Made by a program: the position numbers and the translations under genes
Shown: piece after piece, positions 1 to 8,945 of the stretch
Layout of the letters: the number at the start of each line of letters is the position of its first letter
Numbering within the stretch: position 1 is the first letter of the stretch
The notes under the pieces: generated by a model
Database searches by the model: none
What the model saw: only the letters and a program-made list of their open reading frames with translations
Told to the model about the DNA's origin: nothing
Origin: an uncultured Acetatifactor sp.
GTDB taxonomy: Bacteria > Bacillota > Clostridia > Lachnospirales > Lachnospiraceae
Length of the DNA: 47,523 nt
Direction of reading: 5' to 3'
Assembly: GCA_947595925.1 (NCBI GenBank)
Contig: CANQEV010000021.1
Span: 1 to 47,523 of the forward strand

Positions 1-13
1 CTTAAAGTGTTTT

Positions 14-385
14 TTAGAATACTATGATATCATTGTTCTTGCTTAACAGCACATAACCTGGTTCAGCACATAATTTTGCCCACTCTATCAGTTTAGAAAC
101 CAACTCTGTTCCTATGCCCTTTCCTTGTTCAGCTGGAATGACAAACACTCTTTTTAACTCTGCTGTATTTTCATCATAAGGACGTATCGAACCACCACCA
201 ATCGGATCATCGCCTCGATAGACAACTATCGCCTCGTTTATTTTATCAATGAGGTTATATTGAGCATACTTATCTCGTTTAATTATTTTTCCAACCCGCT
301 GATCTAAGTCCTCGTCAAGCAGCCTGCAATTTTCTATAAAATCTTTGTTTTTCCCATCGCATCTTAAGAATACAATTTCACTCAT
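14..385 (-). pseudogene. GNAT N-acetyltransferase, C-terminally truncated
   Basis: The reading frame gives 123 residues behind a good ribosome binding site (GGGAGG before ATG 385). The acetyl-CoA loop of GNAT enzymes is visible near residues 86-96 (EQGKGIG, the Q/RxxGxG/A motif), preceded by the usual beta strand AELKRVFV. Complete members continue another 30-45 residues with a strand and a closing 'LYKKLGF' type element. Here the frame instead ends in an unrelated tail (SKNNDIIVF), so the C-terminal part of the fold is missing. Substrate unknown. It could be an inactive remnant or a minimal variant; the truncation is seen, loss of function is inferred. Confidence 0.6.
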
Positions 386-400
386 CTTTATTTTACCTCC

Positions 401-547
401 CTAAAATCCCGATTCAAGAGAATCGTCCCGGTTAAGCTGTGTCAGGTAATCCAATACGCCTCTGGATACATTGTCTGTACGGTTAAAACCAACCATCGTG
501 ACAGGCATTTCTGGTGTAATGTCTGTTTCAGCAAACCCCATCTTCAT
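401..547 (-). pseudogene. Neutral ceramidase-like N-terminal fragment
   Basis: A 48-codon frame starts at ATG 547 behind GGAAGG. Its first 35 residues (MKMGFAETDITPEMP, then VGFNRTDNVSRGVLD) resemble the start of neutral/alkaline non-lysosomal ceramidase-like hydrolases, which open with a 'DITP..P..l.GF' strand. Those proteins are several hundred residues long, so this is the stump of a deleted gene; the last 10-13 residues look like read-through into unrelated sequence. The frame could be extended upstream to 607, but that extension lacks family features. It lies between another truncated gene and the intact MmcQ-EVE gene, suggesting a local deletion. The family assignment rests on a short stretch. 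Confidence 0.4.
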
Positions 548-603
548 TCTTTTTTCCTTCCTGGCATCACATGTACGCAGACTATCCCTGAAAGCCATGC
601 CGC

Positions 604-1350
604 TCATTTCAGCGCTTCGCTTAAACTGTCCGGGATCCCTCTCGGCCCTCTCACCGCATGGATCCCATACTGTTCGCCCAATATATCAAAGGTAAACTGA
701 TCCGGTTTATAGCGTTTCAGCAGTTTAATCTTCATACAGCTTGTCATGCGGACCTCTCCGTTATCGAACAGAAAAGGAATATCCGTTTTCGTCACCCTGC
801 ATTTATACAGGATCGCCGATACCGGGGCGGCGACATACAGGAACACGGTATCGCCCTTCTTAATACCCTTTCCCTGTTTCCAGTCAATTTCATTCTCTTT
901 AGAAAAAGCCGCTATTACATCATAATACTTCGGATTGGCCGGAATGATCCACTCCTTTGCAGGTCTGAGCGCCTGCTTCGTTCTCGCAGACGCCGTTGCC
1001 ATATAACTTTCTTCCAGCCATTTGCCGATCTCATCAAATTCGACTGTACCATTCAGCAAAATGGAGATCCAATTTCCCTTACTGATATGATACCCCCGGA
1101 AGAAACCCTCCTGCTGTGTCAGAACATCCGCAAGGAAAGGGTCAGCGACCTTCACATTTACAATATCTACTATTTCATCCGTTTCCAATCCCAGCTTGCT
1201 TCCCGGCACATTCATGACGAGTGCAAACCACTTTTGATTATCGCCATGCCGGAAAACCGCATAGCCGGGAACCCGCCTCCATAAGTATTCCGGAGAGGCT
1301 TTATAGGTTTCTTTGATATAGGCAAATAATTGTTTTCTGAAGGATTTCAT
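604..1350 (-). CDS. MmcQ/YjbR-like plus EVE-like domain fusion protein
   Basis: 248 residues. The N-terminal 115 residues have the MmcQ/YjbR shape: an opening helix (FAYIKETY), then WFALVMNVP, an EIVDIVNVK strand and the FRGYHISKGNWISILLNG core typical of this CyaY-like fold. From about residue 130 the sequence changes to an EVE/PUA-like domain (WIIPANPKYYDVIAAF, then GDTVFLYVAAP and a CRVTKTDIPF-type strand), a fold that in other proteins binds modified bases. The start is supported by GAGGAAAC before ATG. It looks intact and stands alone. Function unknown; nucleic-acid binding is an inference from the two folds. Confidence 0.7.
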   Translation of the reverse strand: MKSFRKQLFAYIKETYKASPEYLWRRVPGYAVFRHGDNQKWFALVMNVPGSKLGLETDEIVDIVNVKVADPFLADVLTQQEGFFRGYHISKGNWISILLNGTVEFDEIGKWLEESYMATASARTKQALRPAKEWIIPANPKYYDVIAAFSKENEIDWKQGKGIKKGDTVFLYVAAPVSAILYKCRVTKTDIPFLFDNGEVRMTSCMKIKLLKRYKPDQFTFDILGEQYGIHAVRGPRGIPDSLSEALK

Positions 1351-1459
1351 AGAAGTTTCCTCACATGCTCCACCGTTTTGTAAAGCCTATTTGTTTGACA
1401 GATCTGGATCTGATCCGGATGCCCCGCTAAATCAATATTTCAATTATCCAAATGAAATT

Positions 1460-1828
1460 CTAATGAACCAGCATTGACAGTTTTTTCCCACAAAGAATCC
1501 CTATAAGGCAACAGGCAACACTCAGGAAAATATACAGTCCTCCGGCTAAATACGCCTTGTTTTCAAAGAGGGTGACCGCTTCCAGTGAAAAGGTGGAAAA
1601 GGTTGTAAATCCACCGCACACACCTGTTTTCCAAAACAAGACGGTATTCGGAGATACTTCATTATTGTCACTTACAATACCGACAATAAATCCTATCAGC
1701 ATTGCCCCTATGATATTTGTAACCAGCGTTAGTATTGGAAAACTGGTTTTAACCGGCAAAAGACTTATCGCATATCTTCCTGCTGCGCCCAACGCTCCGC
1801 CGAGAGCGACAAATAAAAATCCCATCAT
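1460..1828 (-). CDS. crcB: Fluoride exporter CrcB/Fluc
   Basis: 122 residues with four hydrophobic helices, the normal length for a CrcB/Fluc subunit. These form dual-topology dimers that export fluoride. Diagnostic motifs are GGALGAAGRY near the N-terminus, TLVTNIIGA in helix 2 (the pore Asn) and GFTTFSTFSLE in helix 3 (the phenylalanine/threonine fluoride track). The start has an excellent site (GAAGGAGATATCA before ATGATG). Only one crcB copy is present here, which is enough for a homodimer. No fluoride riboswitch was recognised upstream, so regulation is unclear. Confidence 0.93.
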   Translation of the reverse strand: MMGFLFVALGGALGAAGRYAISLLPVKTSFPILTLVTNIIGAMLIGFIVGIVSDNNEVSPNTVLFWKTGVCGGFTTFSTFSLEAVTLFENKAYLAGGLYIFLSVACCLIGILCGKKLSMLVH

Positions 1829-2035
1829 TGATATCTCCTTCTTCAGGCTTTAAGCTTTCTGAGTCACTCTCCGACAACAAAAGCTGCCGCTTAGAGCTTT
1901 ATCTTTCCCTTTCTGTATCTGCCAAAAAATATTCCGTCGTCCACATACTTTGCAGTTTCAGATACCCACATTGGAAATTGCCCTGTTGATACTGCTGCTT
2001 GTCCGTTTCACATTCTGTTGTCCTTGCCTGACCGT

Positions 2036-2923
2036 TCAGTCCCGCTTTGCTCTCTCATACAAGCCCTGCAGGTCCTCTACCTGGAACCGGTATTGCTTCC
2101 CGCAGAACTGGCAGTTGACCTCTATTTCCTTCCCCTCGTCGATCATATCCTGCAGTTCTCTCCGGCCGATGCTGATCAGGGCCCTCTCCACCCTCTCCCG
2201 GCTGCAGTCGCAGCGAAATGCCGCCGGCATGGTATCCGTGACCTGCAGATCCAGTCCGTCGAGAACGATCCCAAGGATCTGCTCAGGACTGCTGCCTTCG
2301 TCCAGCATCGTGGTTACGGATTTTAAGCCCTGAATATTCTCCTCCAGCTTCTGAATGACCTCTTCTTCGGCAAACGGCATGAGCTGCACGATGAATCCGC
2401 CGGCCTGTTTTACGGTATTATCCCGCTCCATCAGGACGCCCAGCCCTACACAGGACGGCACCTGTTCCGAGGCGGCAAAATAATAGGTGATATCCTCCGC
2501 GATCTCTCCGGTCTGCAGTTCCACCTGGCCGGAGTAGGGCTCCTTCAGTCCCATATCCTTAATGACGGTCAGCGTCCCCGGCCCTACCGCTCCCGCCACA
2601 TCCAGCTTGCCCATGGCGTTCGCCGGGAGGATCACATCCGGCACGATCGGGTATCCCTTGACATGTCCCTGGGAATCCGCAGTCACCGTAAGTCCCTTTA
2701 CCGGGCCGTCCCCCTTGATCTGAAGAGTCAGAAGATCCTCCTCCCCCTTCAGCATGCTGCCCATCATAGCCCCGGCGGACAGGAGTCTCCCCAATCCGGC
2801 GGTGATCACAGGGCTTGTGTTGTGGGCCTGTCTTGCCGCCTCCACCGAATCCCTCATAGTACAGGCAAAGGCCCTGATCTGTGCGTCCGCTGCCGTAGCT
2901 CTTACAATATAATCCGACATCAT
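2036..2923 (-). CDS. hslO: Hsp33 redox-regulated chaperone
   Basis: 295 residues, full length for Hsp33, a cytosolic holdase activated by oxidation and unfolding of its zinc switch. The N-terminal domain starts SDYIVRATAADAQIRAFA and contains GDGPVKGLTV and GPGTLTVIKD, all typical. The C-terminal zinc site is complete: a CDC pair (residues about 238-240) and a CQFC pair 30-odd residues later, matching the CxC-X27-32-CxxC pattern. The start ATG overlaps the stop of the upstream methyltransferase gene (ATGA), so the two are translationally coupled. No sign of damage. Confidence 0.95.
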   Translation of the reverse strand: MMSDYIVRATAADAQIRAFACTMRDSVEAARQAHNTSPVITAGLGRLLSAGAMMGSMLKGEEDLLTLQIKGDGPVKGLTVTADSQGHVKGYPIVPDVILPANAMGKLDVAGAVGPGTLTVIKDMGLKEPYSGQVELQTGEIAEDITYYFAASEQVPSCVGLGVLMERDNTVKQAGGFIVQLMPFAEEEVIQKLEENIQGLKSVTTMLDEGSSPEQILGIVLDGLDLQVTDTMPAAFRCDCSRERVERALISIGRRELQDMIDEGKEIEVNCQFCGKQYRFQVEDLQGLYERAKRD

Positions 2924-3723
2924 TTTCTCTCCTTTCCACGCTCCCGGGCCGCTGCAAACACCCGCTGGCTCTCCGGCGTGACTTCTCCGTCCGTGTCCGC
3001 ATCCCGCATCTCCAGCAGTTCCAGTCCCGCCGCGGCAAGGACCTCCCGGATCTCCTGGGGCGTATAGCCTCTCTGGAAATGCGTTTCTTCCGCTTTTTCG
3101 AATAAATCGCCCTCCCGACGCAGAAAAAGCGTCAGATCGTAGCGGTTGATCCGCTCCTCCGGCTCATACTCGTTCTCCCAGATAAAGCTGCAGTCCTCCC
3201 TGTTCTCCGCGATCACCGTATCCCCGATCACTTCCCGATACTTATAGTCCGTGTTGAAGTCAAACAGAAAGATCCCGCCGGGGTAGAGGTAATTGTTCAC
3301 CAGGGAAAAGACGGTCTCCAGCTCGTCCAATTCCAGAATATAATTGATGGAATCGCACACGCTGACCACTGTGCCAACGGTACTGTATAAGGACAGGTCC
3401 CGCATATCCTGCTGTAAGTACAGGATCTCCGATCCCGTCTCCTCTTTCTTTTCTATTGCTTGCGCCAGCATGGCGTCCGAAGCGTCCACACCGATCATGT
3501 CATATCCGGCCTGGTACAAAAGTTCCGTCAGGGTACCCGTGCCACAGCCCAGATCCAGCACCAGATTTCTCTCGGAAGTCAGCGCGTCCTCCGCGTCCCT
3601 CTCCGGCCTGGACACCCCATATTTTTCTATCATTTGCAGGATACGGTCCCGCCATTTTTCATAGGGGACCGTATCCATCAGCTCATCATAGACATTCGCA
3701 AAATCCGTATAACTCTCCGACAT
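2920..3723 (-). CDS. Class I SAM-dependent methyltransferase
   Basis: About 267 residues with the Rossmann-type methyltransferase signature: motif I VLDLGCGTGTLTELL, the acidic end of strand 2 in MIGVDASDAML, and a following LYLQQDMRDL segment (motif II region). The substrate is not evident. I place the start at ATG 3723 because GGGAGG lies 6 nt upstream; an in-frame ATG at 3729 abuts that site too closely. The gene overlaps hslO by 4 nt, a pairing that suggests a role linked to protein or small-molecule homeostasis, but that is only context. Closest described types are DUF4942/Methyltransf_25-like enzymes. Confidence 0.8.
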   Translation of the reverse strand: MSESYTDFANVYDELMDTVPYEKWRDRILQMIEKYGVSRPERDAEDALTSERNLVLDLGCGTGTLTELLYQAGYDMIGVDASDAMLAQAIEKKEETGSEILYLQQDMRDLSLYSTVGTVVSVCDSINYILELDELETVFSLVNNYLYPGGIFLFDFNTDYKYREVIGDTVIAENREDCSFIWENEYEPEERINRYDLTLFLRREGDLFEKAEETHFQRGYTPQEIREVLAAAGLELLEMRDADTDGEVTPESQRVFAAARERGKERK

Positions 3724-3742
3724 CTCCATCCTCCCGAAACGC

Positions 3743-4216
3743 CTAGAACAGACTGCCCAGCGCGCCTAACAGTCCGGCGCTGGCAAGGCCCATGATCACG
3801 CCCGCCAGAATCACGCCCATGAGCACGGCCGCGACGCTCTTTTTAAAATCCATGTCCAGAAGACTGGCCGCCAGGGTTCCGGTCCAGGCCCCTGTGCCGG
3901 GCAGGGGGATCCCCACAAAGAGAAGCAGGGCCGCATACAATCCCCTTCCCGCTTTCTCCTGCAGCTTTGCGCCGCCCTTATGCCCCTTTTCCAGGCAGAA
4001 AGTAAAGAACTTTCCGATCACGGGCTTATCCGCGCCCCACTCCAGCACCTTTCTGGCAAAGAGAAAGATGATGGGAACCGGCAGCATATTTCCCAGAATA
4101 CAGATAATGTAGCTCGGCAGTACCGGAAGCCCCATGGCGATGGCATAGGGAACCGCAACTCTCAGCTCGATCAGCGGGACCATGGAAATAAAAAAGATAA
4201 TCAGATAATGAATCAT
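3743..4216 (-). CDS. Small multidrug export family membrane protein (COG2426)
   Basis: 157 residues, almost wholly hydrophobic, with 4 likely helices. The opening YLIIFFISMVPLIELRVAVP and the central GIPLPGTGAWTG match the Sm_multidrug_ex family (PF06695), which shares the E-x-R and 'PxPGTG' re-entrant elements with DedA-like membrane proteins. The family name reflects an early annotation; the transport substrate is not established. GGAGAGC precedes the start. It sits 20 nt upstream of the methyltransferase gene in the same direction, so it may head that small operon. Confidence 0.8.
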   Translation of the reverse strand: MIHYLIIFFISMVPLIELRVAVPYAIAMGLPVLPSYIICILGNMLPVPIIFLFARKVLEWGADKPVIGKFFTFCLEKGHKGGAKLQEKAGRGLYAALLLFVGIPLPGTGAWTGTLAASLLDMDFKKSVAAVLMGVILAGVIMGLASAGLLGALGSLF

Positions 4217-4288
4217 TTTGCTCTCCTATCTCACCTAAAATTTTTATGGTATCTCATTTTATGACGCTGCACTCCGGTACATACGCGC

Positions 4289-5353
4289 TTACCGGGACAG
4301 ATATTGTCTCAAAAACGCGATCAGGGCGTCCATCTGCTTGTCCGTGCCAATGGTGATGCGCAGACTGTTGTCAATCCGTGGTTTCTCCCAGTACCGCACA
4401 TAGATGTCCGCCTCCCGCAGAGCCTGAAAGAGTTCCTTTGCCGGAACCGTCCTGTGGGACACAAAGAGGAAATTGGCCTTGGAGTCCGGGAATGTAAAGC
4501 CCAGCTCCCCCAGCTCCTTTTTCACCCGCTCCCTGGTCTTTATGATCTTTGCCGTGGTGGCCTTAAAGTAGGCATCGTCCTTCACCGCCTCCACCCCAAG
4601 GATCTGAGAGGGAAGGTTCATGGTGTACGAGTTATAAGAGAATTTCACATCATTCAGGAACCGGATCAGTTTTTCGTTTCCCATGCAGAAGCCGATCCGC
4701 AGTCCGGCCATGGCCCTGGATTTTGAAAAGGTCTGCACCACCAACAGGTTGTCGTACTTTTGGATCAGGGGCAGCGCACTGACGCCCCCAAAATCCACAT
4801 AGGCCTCGTCCACGATCACCACCACATCCTGGTTTGCCCTTATGATCTCCTCCACCTTTTCCAAAGGCTCCAGCACGCCCGTGGGCGCGTTGGGATTCGG
4901 GAAGATCACGCCGCCGTTTGGCTGCCGGTAATCCTCCGCCCGGATCCGGAAATCTTCATCCAGGGGACAGGTCCGATAAGGGATCCGATAGAGATCCGCC
5001 CAGACATCATAAAAGGAATAGGTCACATCAGGGAACAGGATGGGTTTCCCGCCGTTAAAAAAGGTCATAAAGGCCATGGACAACACATCGTCCGATCCCA
5101 CTCCCACAAAGACCTGCTCCGGCTTTACGCCGTAATACGCCGCAAGCACATCCACCAAAGGCTTTCCCTCCGCGTTGGGATACAGCCTCAGCGCGTCAGG
5201 ATCCATCCCGGCCGCCGCCCTGGCCACTCCCGGCGCCGGCGGGTAGGGGCACTCGTTGGTGTTGAGCTTGATCATGCCCGGTTTATTGGGCTGCTCCCCC
5301 GCCGTATAGGGCACACATTTTCTGACATTTTCTTCCCATTTTGCCGCACTCAT
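4289..5353 (-). CDS. hisC: Histidinol-phosphate aminotransferase
   Basis: 354 residues, a full-length fold-type I PLP aminotransferase of the HisC group. It converts histidinol phosphate and 2-oxoglutarate to imidazole-acetol phosphate and glutamate in histidine synthesis. Evidence: IKLNTNECPYPPAPGV near the start, VGSDDVLSM, the cofactor-contacting FPNPNAPTG, VDEAYVDFGG, and the PLP lysine in VQTFSKSRAMAGLRIGF. The start codon overlaps the stop of the upstream glycosyltransferase by 4 nt (ATGA). No other his genes lie nearby, so it is unlinked here. Related aromatic or cobalamin (CobD-like) transaminases are less likely given the motifs. Confidence 0.88.
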   Translation of the reverse strand: MSAAKWEENVRKCVPYTAGEQPNKPGMIKLNTNECPYPPAPGVARAAAGMDPDALRLYPNAEGKPLVDVLAAYYGVKPEQVFVGVGSDDVLSMAFMTFFNGGKPILFPDVTYSFYDVWADLYRIPYRTCPLDEDFRIRAEDYRQPNGGVIFPNPNAPTGVLEPLEKVEEIIRANQDVVVIVDEAYVDFGGVSALPLIQKYDNLLVVQTFSKSRAMAGLRIGFCMGNEKLIRFLNDVKFSYNSYTMNLPSQILGVEAVKDDAYFKATTAKIIKTRERVKKELGELGFTFPDSKANFLFVSHRTVPAKELFQALREADIYVRYWEKPRIDNSLRITIGTDKQMDALIAFLRQYLSR

Positions 5354-6381
5354 CTCTTTGTCCTCTCTCCCGTGTTCCTACGCTTCATTTCCTCCCGGTA
5401 ACTCTCCGCCTGCTCTTTCATACCAAGCGCTTCATAGCACCGGACCAGACCCTCCAGGGGCTCCCGGTCCCCGCAGGCGATGTTCAGCACCGGCTGGGTC
5501 TCATAAGCCGCGTTGTAATACCAGACGGCGGCCTCCTCATAATCGCAGGCATCTTCGTAAAAATGTCCCAGTTCGCAGCAGATCTCCGAGCATCCCTCCC
5601 CGGCGATCACTTTCGAAGCATACTTAAAAAATAAATGGGACTGCCCTTTCAGTCTCGCGGCCCTTGCCGCCACGCAGCAGGCCTCCATAACCTCGTCCCC
5701 GTCCCGGCTCCCGTCCGCCGCCGACTCCATAAAGAACTCCATGGCGGCCTCAAAATCTTCTTTTTTCCCCGCTATATACAGCTCCCTGGCATACAGATCA
5801 TGAAGCCTCTTGTTCAGACGGACGCCCTTTGCCACCTGGCTCCGGAAATTTTCCAGGTCCCGGTCGCCGTGGGGCTTTTCCGGGAGATGGGTGACAACGA
5901 TATCGCTGTCGTAGATCACGGGCTCCAGGCGTACCATCTCATGGATCGCGCCCTCCCATACAAACTCCCTCAGCCTCTTAAACAGCTTTGGCCGGTATTC
6001 CTCGTCGTAGTTGTAGACCGTGCCGAACCGAAGCTGGTTTCCGTACTTCATCTGAACGATCTCGATCTCCGGGAGCAGGCACTCCTTCAGTTCCCGGAAA
6101 CGCTTCCGGTTCTCCGGATCCAGTACCTCGTCCGCGTCCGCCGTATAGATATACTCCATGGTCGCCTGGGAAAAGGCGAAATTCCTTGCGGCGCTGAAAT
6201 CCTGGATCCACTGGAAATCCAGCACTTTGTCCGTATAGCGGGCCGCGATCTCCTTCGTCCGGTCCGTGGAACCGGTGTCCACGATGATGATCTCGTCCAT
6301 GAGATCCGCGATGGAATCCAGACACCTGGGAAGCGTCCTCTCCTCATTCTTTACGATCATACAAAGGGATATCCGAATCAT
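5350..6381 (-). CDS. Family 2 glycosyltransferase, SunS/TPR type
   Basis: 343 residues from ATG 6381, chosen because AAAAAGGAG sits 8-9 nt upstream; a longer in-frame start adds a non-family leader. It opens ISLCMIVKNEERTLPRCLDS, the standard start of GT2 'tetratricopeptide glycosyltransferases', followed by IIIVDTGSTDRTKEIA and the nucleotide/metal DxD-like YTADADEVLD. The C-terminal 150 residues are helical and TPR-like (YEDACDYEEAAVWYYNAAYE). Such enzymes transfer sugars to proteins or surface glycans. It overlaps hisC by 4 nt. Acceptor unknown. Confidence 0.85.
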   Translation of the reverse strand: MIRISLCMIVKNEERTLPRCLDSIADLMDEIIIVDTGSTDRTKEIAARYTDKVLDFQWIQDFSAARNFAFSQATMEYIYTADADEVLDPENRKRFRELKECLLPEIEIVQMKYGNQLRFGTVYNYDEEYRPKLFKRLREFVWEGAIHEMVRLEPVIYDSDIVVTHLPEKPHGDRDLENFRSQVAKGVRLNKRLHDLYARELYIAGKKEDFEAAMEFFMESAADGSRDGDEVMEACCVAARAARLKGQSHLFFKYASKVIAGEGCSEICCELGHFYEDACDYEEAAVWYYNAAYETQPVLNIACGDREPLEGLVRCYEALGMKEQAESYREEMKRRNTGERTKR

Positions 6382-6526
6382 TTCCGCGCTCCTTTTTCCA
6401 AAAAACAGCAGATTCCGATGGTCCTGTATGCCCGGCGGCCCTCCGCCGTCCGACACACTCCATCATACCAAAAAGTAAATACATACACAAGATTTTTTTT
6501 GCCCCCCGTAAATGTAATCTTCCATA

Positions 6527-6555
6527 TTGATAAATTTACAGGCGGATGCTATGAT
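6527..6555 (+). promoter_or_regulatory. Sigma-A promoter
   Basis: TTGATA at 6527-6532 and TATGAT at 6550-6555 with exactly 17 bp between them, facing the membrane protein gene that starts at 6632. Confidence 0.7.
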
Positions 6556-6631
6556 AAAAAGGCAAATGTGGCACAGATAGCCTATGCCCTTTCAAGAAAT
6601 CGGAAGTTATGGAAAAGGAGATGGAAATATT

Positions 6632-7006
6632 ATGGTAAGGCTGATTGGTCTGTTTTTTTATGTAGCTATACCCGCTATAATATGGTTTTTTGTCTTTGGT
6701 CGAAGTAAATATAAAAACAGATCGGGCGCAGGAGCTTTTTTCTTCGAAGATAATTGTTTGGTACTTAATACAGGAGTGCCGTATCCGATTCCGTTCTATG
6801 AGATTGAGCGGGTGGAATTACACTATAATCAAAAAGAGTTAGATCGCCAGTGGTCATATGGAATGTGGGTTTGGGTTGTCAAAAAAGACGGAAAGACCAA
6901 GAAAGTTTATTATAAAGGCTATCGTACCGCCAAACTACCTTTACCCTCCGATATGAAAACGGCATTAGAAGAAAATGGCCTGAGCGTTGTGATGGTTGAT
7001 AGGTAG
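6632..7006 (+). CDS. Small membrane-anchored protein, PH-like domain
   Basis: 124 residues from ATG 6632 (AAAGGAG at 6614-6620). One hydrophobic helix covers residues 3-22 (LIGLFFYVAIPAIIWFFVFG). It is followed by about 95 residues of alternating strands with aromatic positions (PFYEIERVELHY, GMWVWVVKKDGK), the look of a bacterial PH-like domain. A clear promoter precedes it. No family was recognised with certainty. It begins the plus-strand accessory strip. The sequence at 7014-7090 after its stop reads as an orphan 23-codon tail ending VVDEVHGE and may be a gene remnant. Confidence 0.6.
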   Translation: MVRLIGLFFYVAIPAIIWFFVFGRSKYKNRSGAGAFFFEDNCLVLNTGVPYPIPFYEIERVELHYNQKELDRQWSYGMWVWVVKKDGKTKKVYYKGYRTAKLPLPSDMKTALEENGLSVVMVDR

Positions 7007-7092
7007 ACCAATTATGTTGACGGCGAGTATATTCAAAAGCGGAGTCGCAAAATGAAACGGATGGTGGTTGATGAAGTACATGGAGAATGATC

Positions 7093-8085
7093 ATGTCTAT
7101 ATTTGAGAAAATGGAAACAGCATACGGCTGGAAGTTAAAAAGCGATCCTGTTCCCTTAGCCGGCGGCTTTACGCATAAGATGTACCGTATAGAAACACAG
7201 CAGGGAATGTATGCGCTGAAATTGCTGAATCGGTTTGTCATGCAGAGGGAAACCGCGATGGGAAATTTCGCCGAAGCAGAGCGGCTGGAACGGCTATTGG
7301 AGCAGAGAGACATTCCCATTCTTCCGGCCCTGACGATTGACGGGCGGAAGATGCAGGAGATAGACGGCGAATATTTTTACCTGTTTGATTATTATGACGG
7401 AAAACCGCTTCTTGCGGACGCGGTCACGGAATACCATTGCTGGCAGATGGGAAGGGCGCTTGCGGCAATCCATGATACGGACAGGAAAATTGGGGATCAA
7501 GATTATAAACAAATGTCTGTGGACTGGGACTTTTACCTCTCCGCCCTGGAAAAGGCGGATACACGGCTGTATGAAATGCTGCGGTCCTGTTATGCGATCC
7601 TTTTGGAAAGTCAGGAGAAGGGAAACGCCGCAAGGAAAAAACTTCCGAAGATCCTCACGGTCTGTCATAACGATATGGATTGTAAAAATGTTCTCTGGAA
7701 CGGGGAGGATTACCGGATCATCGACCTGGAATGTCTGTCCTATAACAATCCGATGATGGAATTGTTCGAGTCTGCTTTATGCTGGTCGGGATATGAGGAA
7801 TGTCGGATCAATTTCCGGCTGTTTCAGACTTTTCTGAGAGGGTATGCGAGCGCCGGAGGAGCGCTGCCTGAGGACTGGGAGACGCTGTATGACTGCAATA
7901 ACGGCAGACTGGAATGGCTGGAATATAATCTGAAGCGTGTATTGGGCATCGACTGCGGGGATGATGAGAAACAAATGGGAATTGGACAAGTGGAGGAAAC
8001 CATAAGGCATATTGTTTATTATGCGAAAATGCGTGAGCAAATACTGGAGCATTGCATCATTACAACAACGGGCTTCCATACTTGA
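7093..8085 (+). CDS. APH/CHK-superfamily phosphotransferase
   Basis: 330 residues. Kinase-like features are seen in order: a glycine-rich entry (LAGGFTHKMYRIET), a VAIK-like lysine strand (MYALKLLN), the hinge EYFYLFDYYDGKPL, the catalytic loop VCHNDMDCKNVLW (HxD....N) and the metal-binding DFG equivalent IIDLECLSY. This matches the aminoglycoside-phosphotransferase / choline-kinase / homoserine-kinase-II fold. The substrate cannot be told; it does not look like a known resistance enzyme. ATG 7093 has GGAG 7 nt upstream, better than ATG 7087, whose spacing is 1 nt. Confidence 0.75.
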   Translation: MSIFEKMETAYGWKLKSDPVPLAGGFTHKMYRIETQQGMYALKLLNRFVMQRETAMGNFAEAERLERLLEQRDIPILPALTIDGRKMQEIDGEYFYLFDYYDGKPLLADAVTEYHCWQMGRALAAIHDTDRKIGDQDYKQMSVDWDFYLSALEKADTRLYEMLRSCYAILLESQEKGNAARKKLPKILTVCHNDMDCKNVLWNGEDYRIIDLECLSYNNPMMELFESALCWSGYEECRINFRLFQTFLRGYASAGGALPEDWETLYDCNNGRLEWLEYNLKRVLGIDCGDDEKQMGIGQVEETIRHIVYYAKMREQILEHCIITTTGFHT

Positions 8086-8357
8086 GGGATTTTTATGTCG
8101 AAGTGCATTATGAGGGCACTGATATCCAAAATGACGCCATTCGGCGTGTAATTTCCGAGCGGGGAAAAACCGTATATGCAACCGCCCGCGGGGCCGGAGC
8201 GATACTCGTTGACAATGGGAGCGTAAAATTGCTTGGAAATGTCAAAACATTCAAAGCCCCTATGGGAAATTAGGATACCGGCCGGTCCTTTGGTGGAACC
8301 GCAGCGGGATCCCCCCAGAATATGTGTTTTTAAAGAAAAGTATTCAGCAAATACAGC
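8086..8357 (+). pseudogene. Frameshifted remnant, possibly of an acetyltransferase
   Basis: No intact gene fits here. One frame reads YLRDFYVEVHYEGTDIQ, then GKTVYATARGAGAILVD and LLGNVKTFKA, up to a stop at 8271-8273. Another frame continues from about 8258 as YGKLGYRPVLWWNRSG and IPPEYVFLKKSIQQIQ. Joined by a shift near 8258-8261 they make one continuous protein-like text whose end ('YGKLGYRP') resembles the last strand of GNAT acetyltransferases. The start would lie inside the preceding kinase gene. I read this as a decayed gene; the family is uncertain. Confidence 0.4.
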
Positions 8358-8387
8358 ATGATGATAAACAAAAATTGCGAGGCGAAA

Positions 8388-8945
8388 ATGGCAAAACTTA
8401 TTTTTATTTCGGGTCCCTGCGGCTGTGGAAAGTCGACATTTTCAAAAGTTTATTCAAGACATCTTGTCGATCAGTTCGGAAAGACAGTTTATGTGATCCA
8501 TGGCGATGATTTTCACAGGGGATTTATAGAACCGGAGGATAAGGGGGATTTCTTTGTGGATGGCGAGGCGTCTGATTCGATACAGTGGGAAGATATTCTG
8601 CGGTTTAATTGGGACTGCATTATAGAAACGGCGGGCAGAGCGCTCAGGCAGGGGATCGACGTTGTGATCGACTATGTGATCGAAGAAGAATTGCCGCGTG
8701 TCCGGGAACTGGCGGAGCTTTATCAAGCGGAGCTCTATTACATCGTTCTTACGGCGGAGGCGGAAGAAATTGAAAGACGTATCCGTATGCGCGGTGATGT
8801 GGATATGATCGACAGAGCCCTGTTCCTGAAAAAGAAACTGGAGTCGATGCCGGAAAACCAGGGTCATTTGTATGATAATACCCGGAAAAGTCCGGAGGAT
8901 ACTGTCAGAGAAATCGTTCTTGAGCAATATCTTGTAAATGTTTGA
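8388..8945 (+). CDS. P-loop kinase-like ATPase
   Basis: 185 residues from ATG 8388 (GAGGCGAAA just upstream). The Walker A motif is plain: LIFISGPCGCGKSTFSK (residues 4-20). After it come VYVIHGDDFHRGF, a DxD-type Walker B/substrate segment as in uridine or shikimate-type kinases, VVIDYVIEEELPRV, and a LID-like arginine-rich stretch EEIERRIRMRGD. The length and order fit small-molecule kinases of the AAA_18/AAA_33 type (including chloramphenicol or zeta-toxin relatives). Substrate unknown. It is in the accessory strip, separated from neighbours by remnants. Confidence 0.65.
   Translation: MAKLIFISGPCGCGKSTFSKVYSRHLVDQFGKTVYVIHGDDFHRGFIEPEDKGDFFVDGEASDSIQWEDILRFNWDCIIETAGRALRQGIDVVIDYVIEEELPRVRELAELYQAELYYIVLTAEAEEIERRIRMRGDVDMIDRALFLKKKLESMPENQGHLYDNTRKSPEDTVREIVLEQYLVNV

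Noticed and set aside
1829..2035. Fluoride riboswitch upstream of crcB
   Set aside because: I looked for the GGNGAUGG...CCGCC/ACUGCC-type core on the minus strand and found no match; the stretch has no clear terminator either.
5635..6708. 357-codon plus-strand open frame over the glycosyltransferase
   Set aside because: Antisense shadow without binding site; crosses the promoter of the next gene.
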